Below are positions 24,501 through 38,948 of a DNA stretch of 64,000 bases, one piece after another. Numbering within the stretch: position 1 is the first letter of the stretch; every line of letters starts with the position of its first letter. The notes under the pieces were generated by a model. It was not told the origin of the DNA. It did no database searches and saw nothing but the letters and a program-made list of their open reading frames with translations. The stretch covers positions 8,823,234 through 8,887,233 of the forward strand of contig OZ023273.1 of NCBI GenBank assembly GCA_964007475.1. The letters are read 5' to 3'. The stretch is from Hybos culiciformis (taxonomy: Eukaryota; Arthropoda; Insecta; Diptera; Hybotidae). A program made the translations under genes and the position numbers.

Positions 24501-27500
24501 AATGCTTAATTTTTTTATTTTATTTGATTTTTATTTTAGTTTATTTATGTTGAAATTTAAAAACATGTAAAAATTTTCAGTTAAGTTTAAATGAAAAAAT
24601 AATTAATAATAATAAATGTTTGGAATAAAATCAATTGCTGCTGCTGATTACACATGTTATGAAAAATTTAAAAAAAATATTTATTATTTCCAATATGAAA
24701 ATTTTAAATTTTTGATTTTTCAATAAGCCAACACCAAAACTTTAAACTAACTTTAAATTTTCATATAAAATTGTTTCATTTACCTGAAACAAGTTTATTA
24801 TTTAGTCGTATACGCAGTGAGCAACGCAGTCAGCCCACAAGTTCCAATAACACTAATAGCGATAATACCAATACAACTGGTACAAGTAGTGGAAGTAGTA
24901 GTTCACTCCGAACAACTAGTTCATCTACAACAACATCAAGCGGCGTTGGTACATCATCGGTTTCCAGTGTTCCGTCAGCATCTGATCGTGATGCGTTTAG
25001 TCGCTGGAGAGATCGTCAATATTATGGTCCGAGAAGATGGTTTGCAAATCGTGATGAATCAACATGGGAAAAAGAATCTGGTAAAATTTTTTGTAGAAGC
25101 TTCAAAGTTCTTATCGTTGATTGAGAAAAGTTACTTACTATTTGAAACATATTACTCATATTGAATTTCCAATTTCCTATGTAATAATAAAAAAAATCTT
25201 GCCTGCTTGTAATTGATTCTATTTTATTTGTTAAAATTTTTACCTATAAAACAGTTTTTGCGTTACAGTCGTGTTCTGCTCTTTATAGATCGTAAAGCTA
25301 TTCTATTTCATCGTTTGGTGTAGATTGAAGATGTTGGCAATATCCTCATAAAAAAAATATTTAAATATTTATTAATTCTATAAAAATAAATTCTTTTGAA
25401 TAGATATGAAAAAAAAAGATATCAATACAGGACCACCAATTTGGATATCAGATGAGCTGGAACCTTGGCCAGAAAGAGATGGAGTTCCAATTCGTTTTAC
25501 ACAAATTGCATCTTTATATTCTGAATTTATCGCTGTTTCAGTCAAAGGAGAGTTGCATCAGTGGCGTTGGATTGACTACGAGCCGTTTAAAACAGACGTA
25601 TGTTTTCAGTATTATTAATTACATATTATAAATATAATAGTTTATTTAAAAAACAAAATTTTCAGACTCCTGGTGTATATCATCCAAAAACAATGACGCT
25701 TAATTTATACGAGAAAATTATTCATATTTCTTCATCAACCATTAGATGTTCGATATCAACTGAAACAAATCGAGTAGCGACATGGATGGATGAACAACTA
25801 GGATACGCTGGTGCAAAACTTGAACATTCAGCATTGAGCTATCCAGAATTTGCTCAAGAAAATATTCAAGAGTTATTAACTTGTCCATTGTATACTGTTG
25901 CGCGGACTGAGAGTAATTCTCTTTATTGGTGGGGTGTTCTACCGTTTGGTCAAAGAAAACGTCTGTGGGAAAAATATAAAGCAAAATCAAGAAAACCTAT
26001 TAGAACAAATTCACAGAATTCAGAAGTTATAGTGGGTGCACAAGTTATAATGAAAAAATGTCCAATGTATCAGGTTGGATCAATTGGTTTTACTATTTCA
26101 AATGGAGTTCCAAAAGTGGGGCAATTGTTAAATTCAGCATGGGACTTATCGGAAGTTTGTCGTTTTAAACTATTAAATGTTATGAGCGTTGACAAAGAAA
26201 AAACTGGTAATAATATTAATACGATTGTTTTAAGCGACGGTAAAGATTCTACAATTTTGAAAACAACTGCGAGTGGTGCACAGCCAGCTCCAAACAAATC
26301 ATCAAGCTCCACTACAAAAGAAACAGCAGATCGATTAGACATGCCACCACCTCCATCACCTGCTTCAAGTACTTGCAGCGACACCGGCAGTGTAACATCT
26401 CACAAGCGCGCAAAACGATTAACTCCTAAAGAAGATATAGATCAGAAAAAAGATGAGGAATCTTGGATGTTAAAAGATGTAGTTTTTGTGGAAGATCGCA
26501 GTGGTCCTGTTGGAAAAATTTTAAAAGTAGATGGTGATTTTGTAGCAGTTCGTTTTCCAAATGGAAGTTCAACTGAAAACAAAGATGATGATTGGCAAGA
26601 ATGTCGATTGCTCAGGCGCGATGATATTCAAGTTATAAAATCGGGAACAACTTCTCGAAGTCCAGACTGTTTTCAAAAATCTCCAAAACGAGTATTATTG
26701 ATTAACAGCAATAACAGTGAAATATTGCAACAAAACCAGCTATTAACATTAGCTGTTGATTCGAAAGGAATTCACACTGTAATGAAAATTGGAACAAAAT
26801 TACATTATTGTTTATATAATTTAAACAATGGCCGACCCGAGCAAGACAATATATTTCCAACCGATTGTTTGGCCTTCTTTGGCCAATCTGTCAATAATGT
26901 TAGCTTGTCTTGTTCAAGTGATTGTAGCGAAAATAGTGTGTTATTACTTCGTGACGGAAACAACACCATTTATCCTTTGGGTAAAGATTGTTTGGACGCT
27001 ATTAAAGAACCACAATGGTTAGATCTTCCTCCAATAAGGTCTATTGCCATGGCATCGTTGTCAGTTCCAGCAAGTGGAATGAATTTAAAATCTCAAGTTT
27101 CTGTTATTGCGTTTTTAATTGAACCGCAGCAATTAATGCCCAAAATATTACGTTGTGACCTGAAAGGAGTTACAAGTATGTTAAATCAGCTAGAAAACGA
27201 GTTGAAAACTAATTTTCAAATCGTTATTAATGAGAAGTGCGATGGCAATCGAAACATATTTCATGCCTGTGTTGCAATGTGCTCGCCAACATCAAACAAA
27301 GACTTAGAAGATAAGCCATCAATTCCACCAACTGCACCTCCAAGAACTTCAAATTCAAGCTCAGCAATAGATTGTATTAATGTTAATACATTTGTTACAA
27401 CAAATGCTAGGGCTGACACATCACGTCCAATTTGTTTACGTGATATGATGAGTCGACCTTCTTCTCATATTGCTGAAACTAGCAGTAATAGCAATTCTAA

Positions 27501-30500
27501 TTCCCTTCAAGGTGGTGTTCAAGCATCCAACGATGACAGCGGTTTTGTTCCACTTTCATACTGGCCACCTGAATATGATCCAAATTCTTGTGACGAAGAT
27601 AGCAATCAAATGACTAGTAATCAGCATTCTTCAAATAAACAATACACAACTATTTTTATTTCTGATTCTAATCAACGTCGAGAAAACGCTGCAGCTATCT
27701 TACAGCAAATGTGTATGCATTCCGTTTTGAAACCATATTTATTACAATTATTGAGCGCTAAAGACGCTCAGGGTCAAACTCCATTCATGCTTTCAGTATC
27801 CAGTCGTTCTTATGAATCCGGAGAAATATTATTAAATGCGATTCTGCAAATAGCTAATGGTGATCCAATTGTGCGTGATTCTATGGTTTTCCCGCCTGGA
27901 TCCTTACCAGATCAGTCACCATTGTATACAATTTGCTGCAATGATACTTGTTCATTCACTTGGACAGGTGCTGATCATATAAATCAGAATATTTTTGAAT
28001 GCAAAACCTGTGGCCTGACAGGGTCTCTGTGTTGTTGTACTGAATGTGCCAAAGTCTGCCACAAGGGACATGATTGCAAATTAAAACGTACGTCTCCGAC
28101 AGCTTACTGTGATTGTTGGGAAAAATGTAAATGTAAAGCTCTTATTGCAGGAAACCAAACAAAGAGATTCACTTTACTTTCTAAACTGACAACTGACACC
28201 GATTTAGTAACTAAATTTAATTCAAGGGGCGAATCAATTCTCCTATTTCTAATACAAACAGTCGGTCGGCAAATGATTGAACAAAGACAATATCGTGCTA
28301 CTTCAAGAATAAGGAACGCAACTGCAAGTTCTCGTAAAACACCATCATCTGAAATGGAAACCGACCAGCCTGAACATGATTTAGAGCCTCCAAGGTTTGC
28401 TCGAAAAGCTTTGGAACGTTTATTAGTTGATTGGTCAGCTGTAAAATCGATGATCATGACTGGAGCTGAAACAGATGACGTAAAAGATTATCAAAGTTAT
28501 CATAATACAGAGAACCATAATTTGTATTTGAAAACTCAATGTGGAACAACATTATTAGACAAATTTACTCACAATTTATTTGTTAAATGTAATTTGGAAC
28601 ATTTGGATACACTGCTAACGACTCTTGTTCGAGAATTACAAAACTATTCTGTTCCTGGAAGAGTTGAAGAAGCTCAAAAAGTTGCTAGACGGTTTGTTCG
28701 CTCCGTAGCCCGTGTTTTTGTGGTTTTTAGTTTAGAAAAAATTCCTAATCCAGAAAAACAAAGAATGTAAGTTTTTTTATATACATATTTCTTTATCTTA
28801 ATAATTTATTAACTTGCCATTCTTGTAAAACAGCTCAGCTCAAAGCAGACACATACAAAGTTGCCAGCGAGTTTTCCATACATTACATAAAATTGCTATT
28901 GAAGAATTATGTGAAACAGCTGACGCATTGATTGCACCGGTACGATTAGGAGTAGTTAGACCAACCGCTCCATTTGCTATAACTACATCAAGTAATGACG
29001 TAAGTTTTCTTTATTTGAAATGATTTTAAACACACTAAAGTCATATTTATTAATTTTTCTTTGCTTTCAGAATTCTGATGACTTATTTAGTGTTGAACCA
29101 CTAGCTCCACCTGTATATAGAAACTCCGATGCTCATAATTCTAATACGGTAACAAATGAAGATAATACTACAAATTCTATAGCGAATTATAGGCTTTTAC
29201 ACATGGATGACAATAATGAAAGCGATGGTAAATTTTCTGTCTCGTTAAATATTGTTTTTTTTTAACAAACTCACAATTTTAATTATTTAAATTTCTTGTT
29301 GTTTAGCTTTGGGACCAGGAGATGGAGACATCTCAGAACAAGACGATATAATGGACGGTACAGGAAACAATAGAACTAATAATCCAGCTAATGTTGAAGA
29401 GGAGGGAGCTGATGCCCTTCGCAATGAAGACGCTCAACAAGAAGGAGAAAGTGATAATGAATTTACGTTTAACGAAGCCGAAACTGAATCTGATTCAGAT
29501 GACAATCAAAGCACCCAAGATGCTCAAAGAAGTGTTCAAACTGGTGCCACAGCAGGCTCAGATACAGGTGAAACATTTATTTTTGTATAATTTTTTTTGT
29601 TTTCTTATAAATTTATAAATATTTTATTTCAATAATAAGATTTTCGAAAAGTTTGACAGAGACGAAATTGAATGAACTTTTTCACCTTTTATTTAGAATT
29701 TTTTAAAATTTAAACGTTTTTTTGGATTTTCAAATGAGTCAATAAACTTTGGACTGGCAGAAGAATTACACTTAAGATAAAAAAAATAAAACTGAAATAA
29801 ATGTTTTGTAAATCGCTCTGTTATTTCTAAATAATAATACAGTAATTAAAATTCAAGTGTGAAATAATATAATTAACAAGGCTGTAATGAAAATCAAAAT
29901 AAAGTATTTATAACATTTGAAGAGAACATTTTTATATTATAAAAACTTAATTTTTCAAGAATAATTGATGTATAATATTTAGGTCTACAATCTTTATTGC
30001 TTTTTGAAGATGAATCTGGAGATTCCTCCCCACCTGACGATGAAGCCTCCGATGATGGCGAAACTGATGATCATTCTGAAGAAGGTTTTGGTCTTAACGA
30101 TGATCAACTCGAGAGGCGCAATGTTAATGGAAATCCTCGAAATAATACCGCACCACAGTCAATGCAATGGGCAATCCGGAACAGGGAATCAAATAGATCT
30201 TCTGTTCGCATACCGACAGGCTCTAGTTTAGTTTTTATCGATCCAATGGCGTTAAGACGATCAACTGTCTCAAGTTCAGCAGTACAAGCGGCTGCTCAGG
30301 AGCCTCACACAATGGCTACAACATCAAGTAGTTTGGCTAGAGCATTCGGTATTGTAATTCGACAAATATCAGAATTACTTACTAGTCTCATAGATATGTT
30401 AGCTAACTCTTCACATTTTCAACTAAAGGTTACTTATGATGAAGCAATAGAATTACAGGTATTTAATTAATTAGTTGTAGGTACCACAATTATTTAGCCA

Positions 30501-33500
30501 CAAGTTACAAAAATTAATTATAAATTCATATATTTTCAAGAATTATTTGGAAGTACGACTGAAGCCAACTTGGAATTGGATGTTACAAGTGATGGATGCT
30601 ACCGAAGCCCAATTGAAGTTTGGAGCCTCGCTAACTAATTCAACAGATCCGTCACATCCTCTTCATCCATTGAATACGACCGCCCAAATTAATAATTCTA
30701 CATCACTTGGAATAAATAACTTAGGCTTAGCGACAAATAGAAATAGAGGTCAACCAGAAACAGGACAAAGTACATCATCATCTAGTACACGAATAGTTGG
30801 TTTTTCTAGTTCAGAAAATCAAAGAAATTTCGATCGTGAAACATCAACTATTGCATTAGCTTCTAGGAGAGAATTTTTCACTTATTGTTTGTCTTTAATG
30901 AGAGCTCATACTTCGGAGCATAGAGACTCGTTGCCGGTTCTCGATATTACTGCACTTCGACACATTGCCTATGTTTTAGATGGAATTATTTATTATATGA
31001 GAGGTGATGGTACAGATAATGAAAAATCTGATGTAGATATTTGGAATGACCAGGATGAAAACGATAATGATGATACCGAAGACGAATTAGGAGGTCTAGG
31101 TGGAGATCCAATTGATGATGATGTAATTACAAATAATATGACTTTGGGAAAAAGACACAGCTTTTTCCAACGATCTGAATCGACTCTATGTTTGGGTTGT
31201 CCAGCTCCAGATCCATTCAATGTGCCATTGCAGGTTGCATTACCTCTTGCTGATAAGCCACATTTATTGCAACCAGGAGTTAAAAGAGAAGATCTTTTTT
31301 CAAACTTATCACTTCCTGTTACAACAGAAACAACAACTGACGATATGCCAGGTACCAATTCGCCTTTAGAAGTATCACCAACAAGATTAGGACTATCATT
31401 ACCCTATGATAAAATATCAACAGAGTCAAATAAAATGAGCTTCAGTCCGAATCAACAATCGCAACATGGCAGTATTTCTATTTTGAATAACAGACCAAGC
31501 ATTAGTAGTAATATGCCCTCAACATCAGGAATCATATCAACAAACTTGCCTCAAAATAATAAAAATGAACAGCCTGGCAGTTCATCCGACAATATTTCAA
31601 CTTATAAGCCAAATGAAAATTTCGGTAATTTATATGTTCAACTAAAAAAAAAGAATTATTTTGACCAACATGATGAATCCAGAATAAAAAATGAAGGTAA
31701 AATTTTTGTATATTGTAAATTCGTTTTAAAAATTTAAATTTTAATGTTATTATTTACAATATTTAAGGTCCTCAAGATCTCTCCATATCACCATCAAAAA
31801 TATTCANNNNNNNNNNNNNNNNNNNNNNNNNNNNNNNNNNNNNNNNNNNNNNNNNNNNNNNNNNNNNNNNNNNNNNNNNNNNNNNNNNNNNNNNNNNNNN
31901 NNNNNNNNNNNNNNNNNNNNNNNNNNNNNNNNNNNNNNNNNNNNNNNNNNNNNNNNNNNNNNNNNNNNNNNNNNNNNNNNNNNNNNNNNNNNNNNNNNNN
32001 NNNNNNCACTTGTAAAATATTTTATTTATATATTTATTTATATATTTATTTATAAATTTACTTACATTTTATTTTTATCAAAATTCTTAATGTGTTATTA
32101 TGGTTATGCTTTTCCAGTCTTCTTCAAGTTCTATGGAAGCAATGCATCAAACCGAAGTTATGGATACACAAGAAATTTCTGCTCATGTTACCGTAGAGAC
32201 AACTCCATCTGCTCCTATTCAAATTCCAATTTTACCACGAGGATCTATGTTTAGATCTAATTTATTAGCACAACCACCTACTTGGAATTTATTACTTGGA
32301 AGATGGAAACTATCATTAGATCTTTTTGGACGTGTTTTTATGGAAGATGTTGGTCTAGAGCATGGATCAATTGTATCAGAATTACGTGGATTTCCGGTTA
32401 AAGAAACCCGTTTTAGGAGAAATATGGAAAGGCTACGTAATGGTCAACAAAGAGATTTAACATTATCTAAATTAGAAAGGAACCGAGCAAATCTAATAAC
32501 TCAAACTTTCAAGGAATTGAATACACAATTCGGTAATCAAAGTAGACGTGTTCATCCGCCTTTAACATTCAATCGAGTGAAGGTGACATTTAAAGATGAG
32601 CCAGGTGAAGGATCTGGAGTAGCAAGAAGTTTTTATACATCAATAGCTGAAGCGCTTTTAGCAAATGAAAAATTACCAAATTTAGAGTCGGCACAAGTTG
32701 GTTCAGCTAGATATAGCGGTTCGTTTTCAAATATGTTGAGAAATCGTAGTTCTACTGGCAATAGAGAGTCATCTTCGTCGTCATCATCAAGACGGGGTGC
32801 AACAAATAAAATTTTATGGAGAACGAATAGAGATCGTAAACTTAATTATGATGCCCGCCCATACATACCAGTTTCTATACATGGTAAAATAATTTTTATC
32901 TTAAATAATTAAAAATAAAATAAAGGTTTTATGGATTTTTCAATGACCAATGTTATAAAAATTTCCACGAAATTTCAAATATTTTTTACTTTGATAAAAT
33001 CATATACCAAAAGTTTTTGTTACCGAATTAAAATGAATAAATTAAATTTCGCTAAGAAATAGATACTATATTATATTTGAAAGCATAATTTATATTTTTA
33101 TTTTAATCGGATGAACAAAATTTGAGATATTTTAATTTTTGATTATTTTTAAATCTTTAAAAATTTATTCTGAATCTACAAGTACATTGCTTTTTTTCAA
33201 TTACTTTTTAGATGGTGTACCAGTCAATCCTAGCATTAACGATCATTTATCAATACATTTGCAACAATTAGGTGAACGTCTTTATCCCAAGGTATTATTG
33301 ATTATTTTATATTATTCTTAGTATACTAAAGTAGAAGTATCGAATTATAATTCCTACTACTTTAAATTATTAGTTTTTTTTCATATATTTCGATGATCAG
33401 TAAAAAATGATTTTACATTGTCAGTCGATCGTGAACAGATATTTATTTTTTGTACATTAAATAAAATTAATAAATAATTTGATAGTGCAAAAATAAATAT

Positions 33501-36500
33501 TAAGGTAGGTGAATTTAACCTTGTTTTTTTTTTTAATTATAATATCATCATGAAAATAACTTTACTTTGGTATACAACTTTAGTCTTTGATAATATTAGA
33601 AAAAAATATTTTTCTTTTTTAAAAAAAAACTCCTACACATACATATATTTTTAGGTTCATGGAATAAACTCAACCCATGCTTCAAAAATAACAGGGATGC
33701 TTTTAGAACTTCCTCCCGCACAACTTTTAATAATATTAGCTGCTGAAGACACATTACGTTCGAAAGTTAATGAGGCATTAGAAGTAATTTTATATAAACA
33801 AAAGTCAGAGACAGGTAATAAGTTATTAAATAATAATGTAGTTGTTGGTTGCCAAGTTTAATGATTTCGGATTTACATCGAGGAATCTGTTTTTTCATTA
33901 AATATTTTTGATTTTCTAGTATTAATTTTGCTTTACACTTTAGTTGTATGAATTATTGAGTTTTCTGATTCATTATTGATATTTGATCCGTTTAAATCAT
34001 TACACTTAAAATCACTGTACCCGTAAATTTTGCTTTAAAACATTTTTAATATAATATAGTTGAGAAGGGATTCACAATACTACTGAAATTAGTAGTGAAA
34101 ATCGTTGAAAGAGACATTGTTTTCTCATTGTGATATAGTGAAATATTTCACAATAAAATCGAAAATTCCAAAATTGTGTGGCATAAATTATTACAATAGG
34201 AATATGAAAGAAATTCAATAAATGAAAATCACCAATGTTATACATTTGAGAATAAATAACATTTTCATTGTAGGCAAATACAACATTAAATATTCGTTAA
34301 CATTTGTTTTTATATTTGCAACGATACATCATAAAACAAAAAATATATGATGAACTATTTGAGTCTCAGAAATTTACTTCACACAAGGAAAGTATATTAA
34401 AGAGTTCCCAGCTAGGAATAAATTTTTTCTGACAGTTTTAATCAAAACAAAGTTACTTGTTGCATTGCCTCGCCTTTAGATCATTATTTTTTCAAAACAA
34501 TTTTTTGCACAAAATATAAATGTTCTTATAATAATACACAACACTATATTTATTTAGAATTACTTAAATAATTTAATTATTGGGTTTTAAACATTTTTTT
34601 AAAATATTCCAGTTATAATTCACTGATATTCATAATAAATATTCTGCAATTATGAACATTAAGATGTGAAACTGTCTATTTAATTTTTTTTATTTTTTTC
34701 ATTTGAAGAAGTTGCAATTATACTTTGGTTAGAATTATACGTTGGTTAAATATTTATTTATTTATTGTAAAATTAAATTTAAATGAAACTCTTTAATATA
34801 ATTATCCTGCGCTTCTATCGATTAAATAAAATGTGAAGTTGAAAGAATTGAAACTACAATTACTTTTTGTAATTATCTAATAGGAAAAACATAACTTTAA
34901 GTCAAATAATAAGAAACTTATTTCATAAATTTACATGTCGAATTAGTCGATTTAATTGCATAAAAATGTATTTGAGTAATTTTATTTGAAATTTTATTCT
35001 ATAGTTAGAAATGATAAATCCACTTAATAGAAACAAAACTTAAACATTTTTTTTTTTGTAACTAACGATCCTTTTGGATTTGTTAAATTGCTAAAAATCA
35101 AAAAGTATCATTATAAAAAAAGTTAGAGGCAAACCTTTTTATAATTTTATTCAAGTAATGTTGAATAAATTATTATAATAAAATAACTAATTTCCTGATG
35201 TCTAAATATCATTTCCCCATTTTTATAATGTTAAAAAAAAATGGTTTACATCATTTTATGAAATTTGTTTCATTCATTTTAACAGAATATGTATAAAAAC
35301 TTTAGAACAGAATATTTTAGGGTATTTTGTTTTTGTTTTGACTGCTAAGAACATACATGTTATAATTTTAAAACTTGGAAAAGGGTTTTCTTTTTTATTT
35401 GTGAAATATTTACTGCTTTTTTTTAAAAATTATGCATTTTTTAGCTAATAATTCGACTTCATCATCAAATTTATCGAAAAAAATGAATCCTGTTGTCATT
35501 TTAGAAAATTGTCAACTAGAAGATAATGCACCACTTTTTTATTCACCCGGAAAAAGAGGTTTTTACAGCCCAAGACAAGGTTACGCTTCATTTGACAGAT
35601 TAAATGCATTTAGAAATATAGGAAGGTAAGTTAAATATTTAAAAAATTTTATTCTATAAATGCCTTAAAATTTTTAAAATTTTTTCTTCCATTTCATTTT
35701 TTGCAGGTTGATTGGCCTTTGCTTACTACAAAATGAGTTATTCCCATTATTTTTACAGCGTCATGCTTTAAAGTTCATCTTAGGTCGACAAATACGTTTT
35801 CATGATTTGGCATTTTTCGATCCATCAGTTTATGAATCGTTGCGTCAATTGGTTCATGATTCCGAATCAGAGGATGGAGCAGATATGCTTTCGAAATTAG
35901 AATTATATTTTGTGTGAGTATTAAAATTCAAATGCAACAACTTTTATTTCGATGTAAATACTCTGTATTTATAATTTAAGCCGAACTTTTTTTCTTTTAA
36001 AGATAAACGAATTGGTGGGAGTTAAATAGTTATATTTTTCTAAAATTCTAATACATTGTAACTACTAAATTTTCGATCTCGGAGGTTATGGAGAGATGTA
36101 TGTCGAGATGTACATTTTTAAGTGGTTACCTTTCGTATGTTGCCAAAGAATGAGGCTGTACACAATTAGAAAATCTTTCAAAACAAAAAATTAACAATGT
36201 TAAAATTAAAAGTATTTCCTAAAAATTTGCCAACTATCTCTGAAGTATAAAATTATACCTAATCATTGTTCAACATTCCATCAATAAAAAATAAATAAAA
36301 GTTTTGTGAAAATTGTAAAATACCGCTGTAATGTTAATTAAAAAAATTGTTGAAATAGTGCTTAGAGTTATATATTCATACTTATGTTGCTTTTAATTTG
36401 CAACAAAATAAACAAAATTAAATAAATCTTGATCGAAAATAAAGATATGTTCCATAAAGTCTGTCATTATAATTTGGCCAAATCACTTGTTTTTAATATA

Positions 36501-37457
36501 TTTATTTTATTTATTTTAGAATTGATGGATGCAAAGAAGAAGGTGGCGGTACAGCTGAATTGATTCCTAATGGTAGAGAAATACAAGTTAATGAGCATAA
36601 TATTTATGATTATGTCCGAAAATACGCTGAATACAGAATGATTAAAACTCAAGAAAAAGCAATGGAGGTACGTAATCAAAAATTCCATTAAGTAAATTTT
36701 AATGATAAACCCAACGTTTTTACATATAAAGTTTTTTATACTGCTTTTGTTAGTAGTTGCTTCGAAATAATGTTTTCGTGACAGACATTTTCAAATTCCC
36801 ATCGTTTTGATGCTATGTATGTAAACTGGTATCTTTTGAGTGGAATGTTCGTTCCGAAAGAAAAAGCTTAATTCATATTTCTATCTTTACTGGTTCAGAA
36901 AAAGAAACCGAAAAAATCTTATTTTGATTAAATTAAAACTCAAATTTATTTAGGCTCTAAGAGATGGTGTATTTGACGTATTACCTGACGGGGCACTAGA
37001 TTCTTTAACTGCAGAAGACTTACGATTACTTCTAAATGGAGTTGGGGATATCAATGTGGCAACATTAATTTCTTATACAACATTCAATGACGAATCCAGC
37101 GAAGGATCTGACAAATTATTAAAATTCAAAAGGTGGCTTTGGAGTATTGTAGAAAAAATGAGTAATATGGAAAGACAAGATTTGGTAAGAAAAATTAATG
37201 TAATAATATTATTCCAAAAATAAATATTCTTTTTAATATTTAAGGTATATTTTTGGACTGGATCGCCAGCTCTGCCAGCATCAGAAGAAGGTTTTCAACC
37301 AATGCCATCTGTAACAATTAGACCTGCTGATGATACACATTTACCAACTGCAAATACTTGCATCTCACGCTTGTATATTCCCTTATATTCCAGTAAGGCG
37401 GTCCTTAGGCACAAGTTATTGCTTGCTATTAAATCTAAAAACTTTGGTTTTGTTTAA
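21586..37457 (+). CDS. hyd: HECT E3 ubiquitin ligase UBR5 / hyperplastic discs (interrupted by an assembly gap)
   Basis: Exons: 21586-21644, 23009-23209, 23480-24013, 24806-25080, 25404-25597, 25666-28766, 28834-28999, 29071-29227, 29307-29567, 29983-30458, 30541-31696, 31768-31806 (cut by the gap), 32118-32883, 33212-33291, 33655-33814, 35445-35625, 35707-35913, 36520-36667, 36954-37184 and 37245-37457. At least 2867 residues are visible (human about 2799). Domain order is as in UBR5: N-terminal region with a UBA-like helix bundle ([20 protein letters not shown]), a beta-propeller-like part, UBR zinc box near residue 1183, acidic tracts, MLLE domain, and a C-terminal HECT domain with catalytic Cys in [14 protein letters not shown] and the final FGFV. 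It attaches ubiquitin chains to degron-bearing targets; in flies loss of hyd causes imaginal disc overgrowth. Codons between 31807 and 32006 are missing. Confidence 0.97.
21645..23008 (+). other. First intron of hyd, with TAGG microsatellite tracts
   Basis: A 1.36-kb intron between coding exons 1 and 2, with long A and T runs. Degenerate TAGG/GGTA tracts lie near 22272-22305, 22610-22652 and 22830-22850. No separate gene is supported. Confidence 0.75.
27949..28150 (+). other. hyd: UBR-box zinc finger of hyd/UBR5
   Basis: Encodes a dense Cys/His module from [10 protein letters not shown] through KCKCKAL, near residues 1183-1249. It has the spacing CKTCG, CCCTEC, CHKGHDC and [10 protein letters not shown] typical of the UBR box, which in this family recognises destabilising N-terminal residues. 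All zinc ligands appear present. Confidence 0.92.
31807..32006. other. Assembly gap of exactly 200 N inside hyd
   Basis: Two hundred N directly follow the start of a coding exon (31768-31806, reading [13 protein letters not shown]). After the gap comes intron sequence up to the acceptor at 32117. The round size suggests a placeholder of unknown true length, so the rest of that exon and its donor, and perhaps a further exon, are missing. Confidence 0.98.
33212..33814 (+). other. hyd: MLLE (PABC-like) peptide-binding domain of hyd/UBR5
   Basis: Two exons (33212-33291 and 33655-33814) encode LGERLYPKV followed by [20 protein letters not shown]. This is the helical MLLE domain that binds PAM2 peptides, as in poly(A)-binding protein. 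The KITGMLLE core is fully conserved. Confidence 0.9.
33815..35444 (+). other. Large hyd intron between MLLE and HECT exons
   Basis: A 1.63-kb AT-rich intron flanked by ACAG|GTAATA and TTTTTTAG|CTAAT. No nested gene or clear mobile element is seen. Confidence 0.75.
37359..37361 (+). other. hyd: Catalytic cysteine codon of the HECT domain
   Basis: TGC in the tract [17 protein letters not shown], 32 residues from the C-terminus counting the Cys, the same distance as in human UBR5. This residue forms the ubiquitin thioester. Confidence 0.93.
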
Positions 37458-37568
37458 AAAATATTTAACATAAATTTATTTGAATATTTTATAAATTTAT
37501 TAATAATTATTATTTTGAATTATTTTTTTTTTTTATTTTAAATAGAATTTTCATTATATTGTATGAGA

Positions 37569-37574
37569 AATAAA
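37569..37574 (+). terminator. Likely polyadenylation signal of hyd
   Basis: AATAAA about 112 bases after the hyd stop codon at 37455-37457. Other candidates exist downstream. Confidence 0.4.
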
Positions 37575-38948
37575 AATTAAATTTTTATGAAAAGATATTA
37601 TTATTGAGATTTTGAGTATAAATTAAAAAAAAAATATTTGGAAACCTACGTAATCAAAATAAAACAAATATAAAGGAAAATTAAGATTTTGTTTTTTATA
37701 TTAATTAACTGCATTAAATTAAAATGTTATAATTTTGAGTGCTCTTAAGGCCACGATGTGAAGTGATACTTCAGATATTTCCTAAAAACTCACTCCGCCG
37801 GCTAATTGTTATTGGTTTTATTTTTAATCATCGCAGTGGGAGTGAAAAAAAAATTAAATCATATAAGTTAAGAAAAATGATATTAATAATGAAAAAATTA
37901 TTTTATATTTAAACATACTGCATGCATATTTTTTTATGATTTAAAAATTTAATAATTTTTAAATTCTTTCTGATTAAAAAAGTATTTTTCATATATTAGC
38001 ACAAACTGAATAATTTTTATAAAATATAAAAAAACTATCATTGGAATAAATTTATAATGAAAAAATTTTTATTTTTTAAAAACGTTTCTTATAATTTTTT
38101 ATAAAAAAGTTTTGTTGTATGGTTTATCTTTTAGTTAAAAATGTTTTATTCTTTTTCAAATAAAAACACGCAGAACTTTAGAAATTTTGCCACCTATGGG
38201 AATCGGATTGCATAATAAACCTATTAATAGGAGAAAACTAATCAGCCGAGTCTTAATATTTAAGCTGTGTAATCATCATTATTTTTATTTATTACAACCA
38301 TCATAAATATAACAGAAGAGAAGTAGTTAGGCTTGAATTTTTGAGGTTTTTATTGTGCTTATAAAATTAAAAATTCTATAGTTCCAGTTTACCATAAATG
38401 TATAGTATAGATATATATAAAAATTTATATAAAAAAATACAAAAAATTACGTTAAAGTTAATTTTAATTTAAAAATTGAATTATTTTTTAGTTTAACTTT
38501 AAGTAGTTCAGTATATTACTTAAAATTATTTTTAATTCTTATTGTTAGTTTTTTTTAATTATTTTTCCATTATTCCAACTTGATTCAACTTGATTTGCAC
38601 AAAAGTATCAAAATATCATTCTTACCTTTAATGTTCTTTAATTATGTATATGATATGTATAAACTCTAAGCTTGATGATTAAACTTACATGAAGCATTCA
38701 ACTTTCAATTATTCAAAAACTTATAATGAAGCATAATGTCACAGATAACTCGAGCGTTGCTCATCAATTTTTTTTTTGACATAGATATATTTTTTAGATA
38801 ATTTAATAACATTTATAATAATAAAAATTAATTTATTGAATTACCTAAATTTTTTTTTAATTAAAAAAGGAATTTGATAGTGTAAATCCAAACTAAGTTT
38901 TTATTAAAAACTTTAAACTACTTCAAAAATTTCCAGTTTAATCTTAAT
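37575..38948. other. Convergent 3' intergenic region between hyd and an unknown gene
   Basis: About 1.4 kb of AT-rich DNA between hyd and the - strand gene ending at 38949. It contains the two 3' UTRs, including a TTTATT at 38832-38837 that could be the polyadenylation signal of the - strand gene. No reading frame is supported. Confidence 0.55.

Noticed and set aside
25742..28457. Several - strand frames of 82-117 codons
   Set aside because: They are shadows of the 3.1-kb hyd exon and have no family resemblance.
31744..32055. Frames running through the N block
   Set aside because: Undetermined bases are not coding evidence; only 31768-31806 continues hyd.
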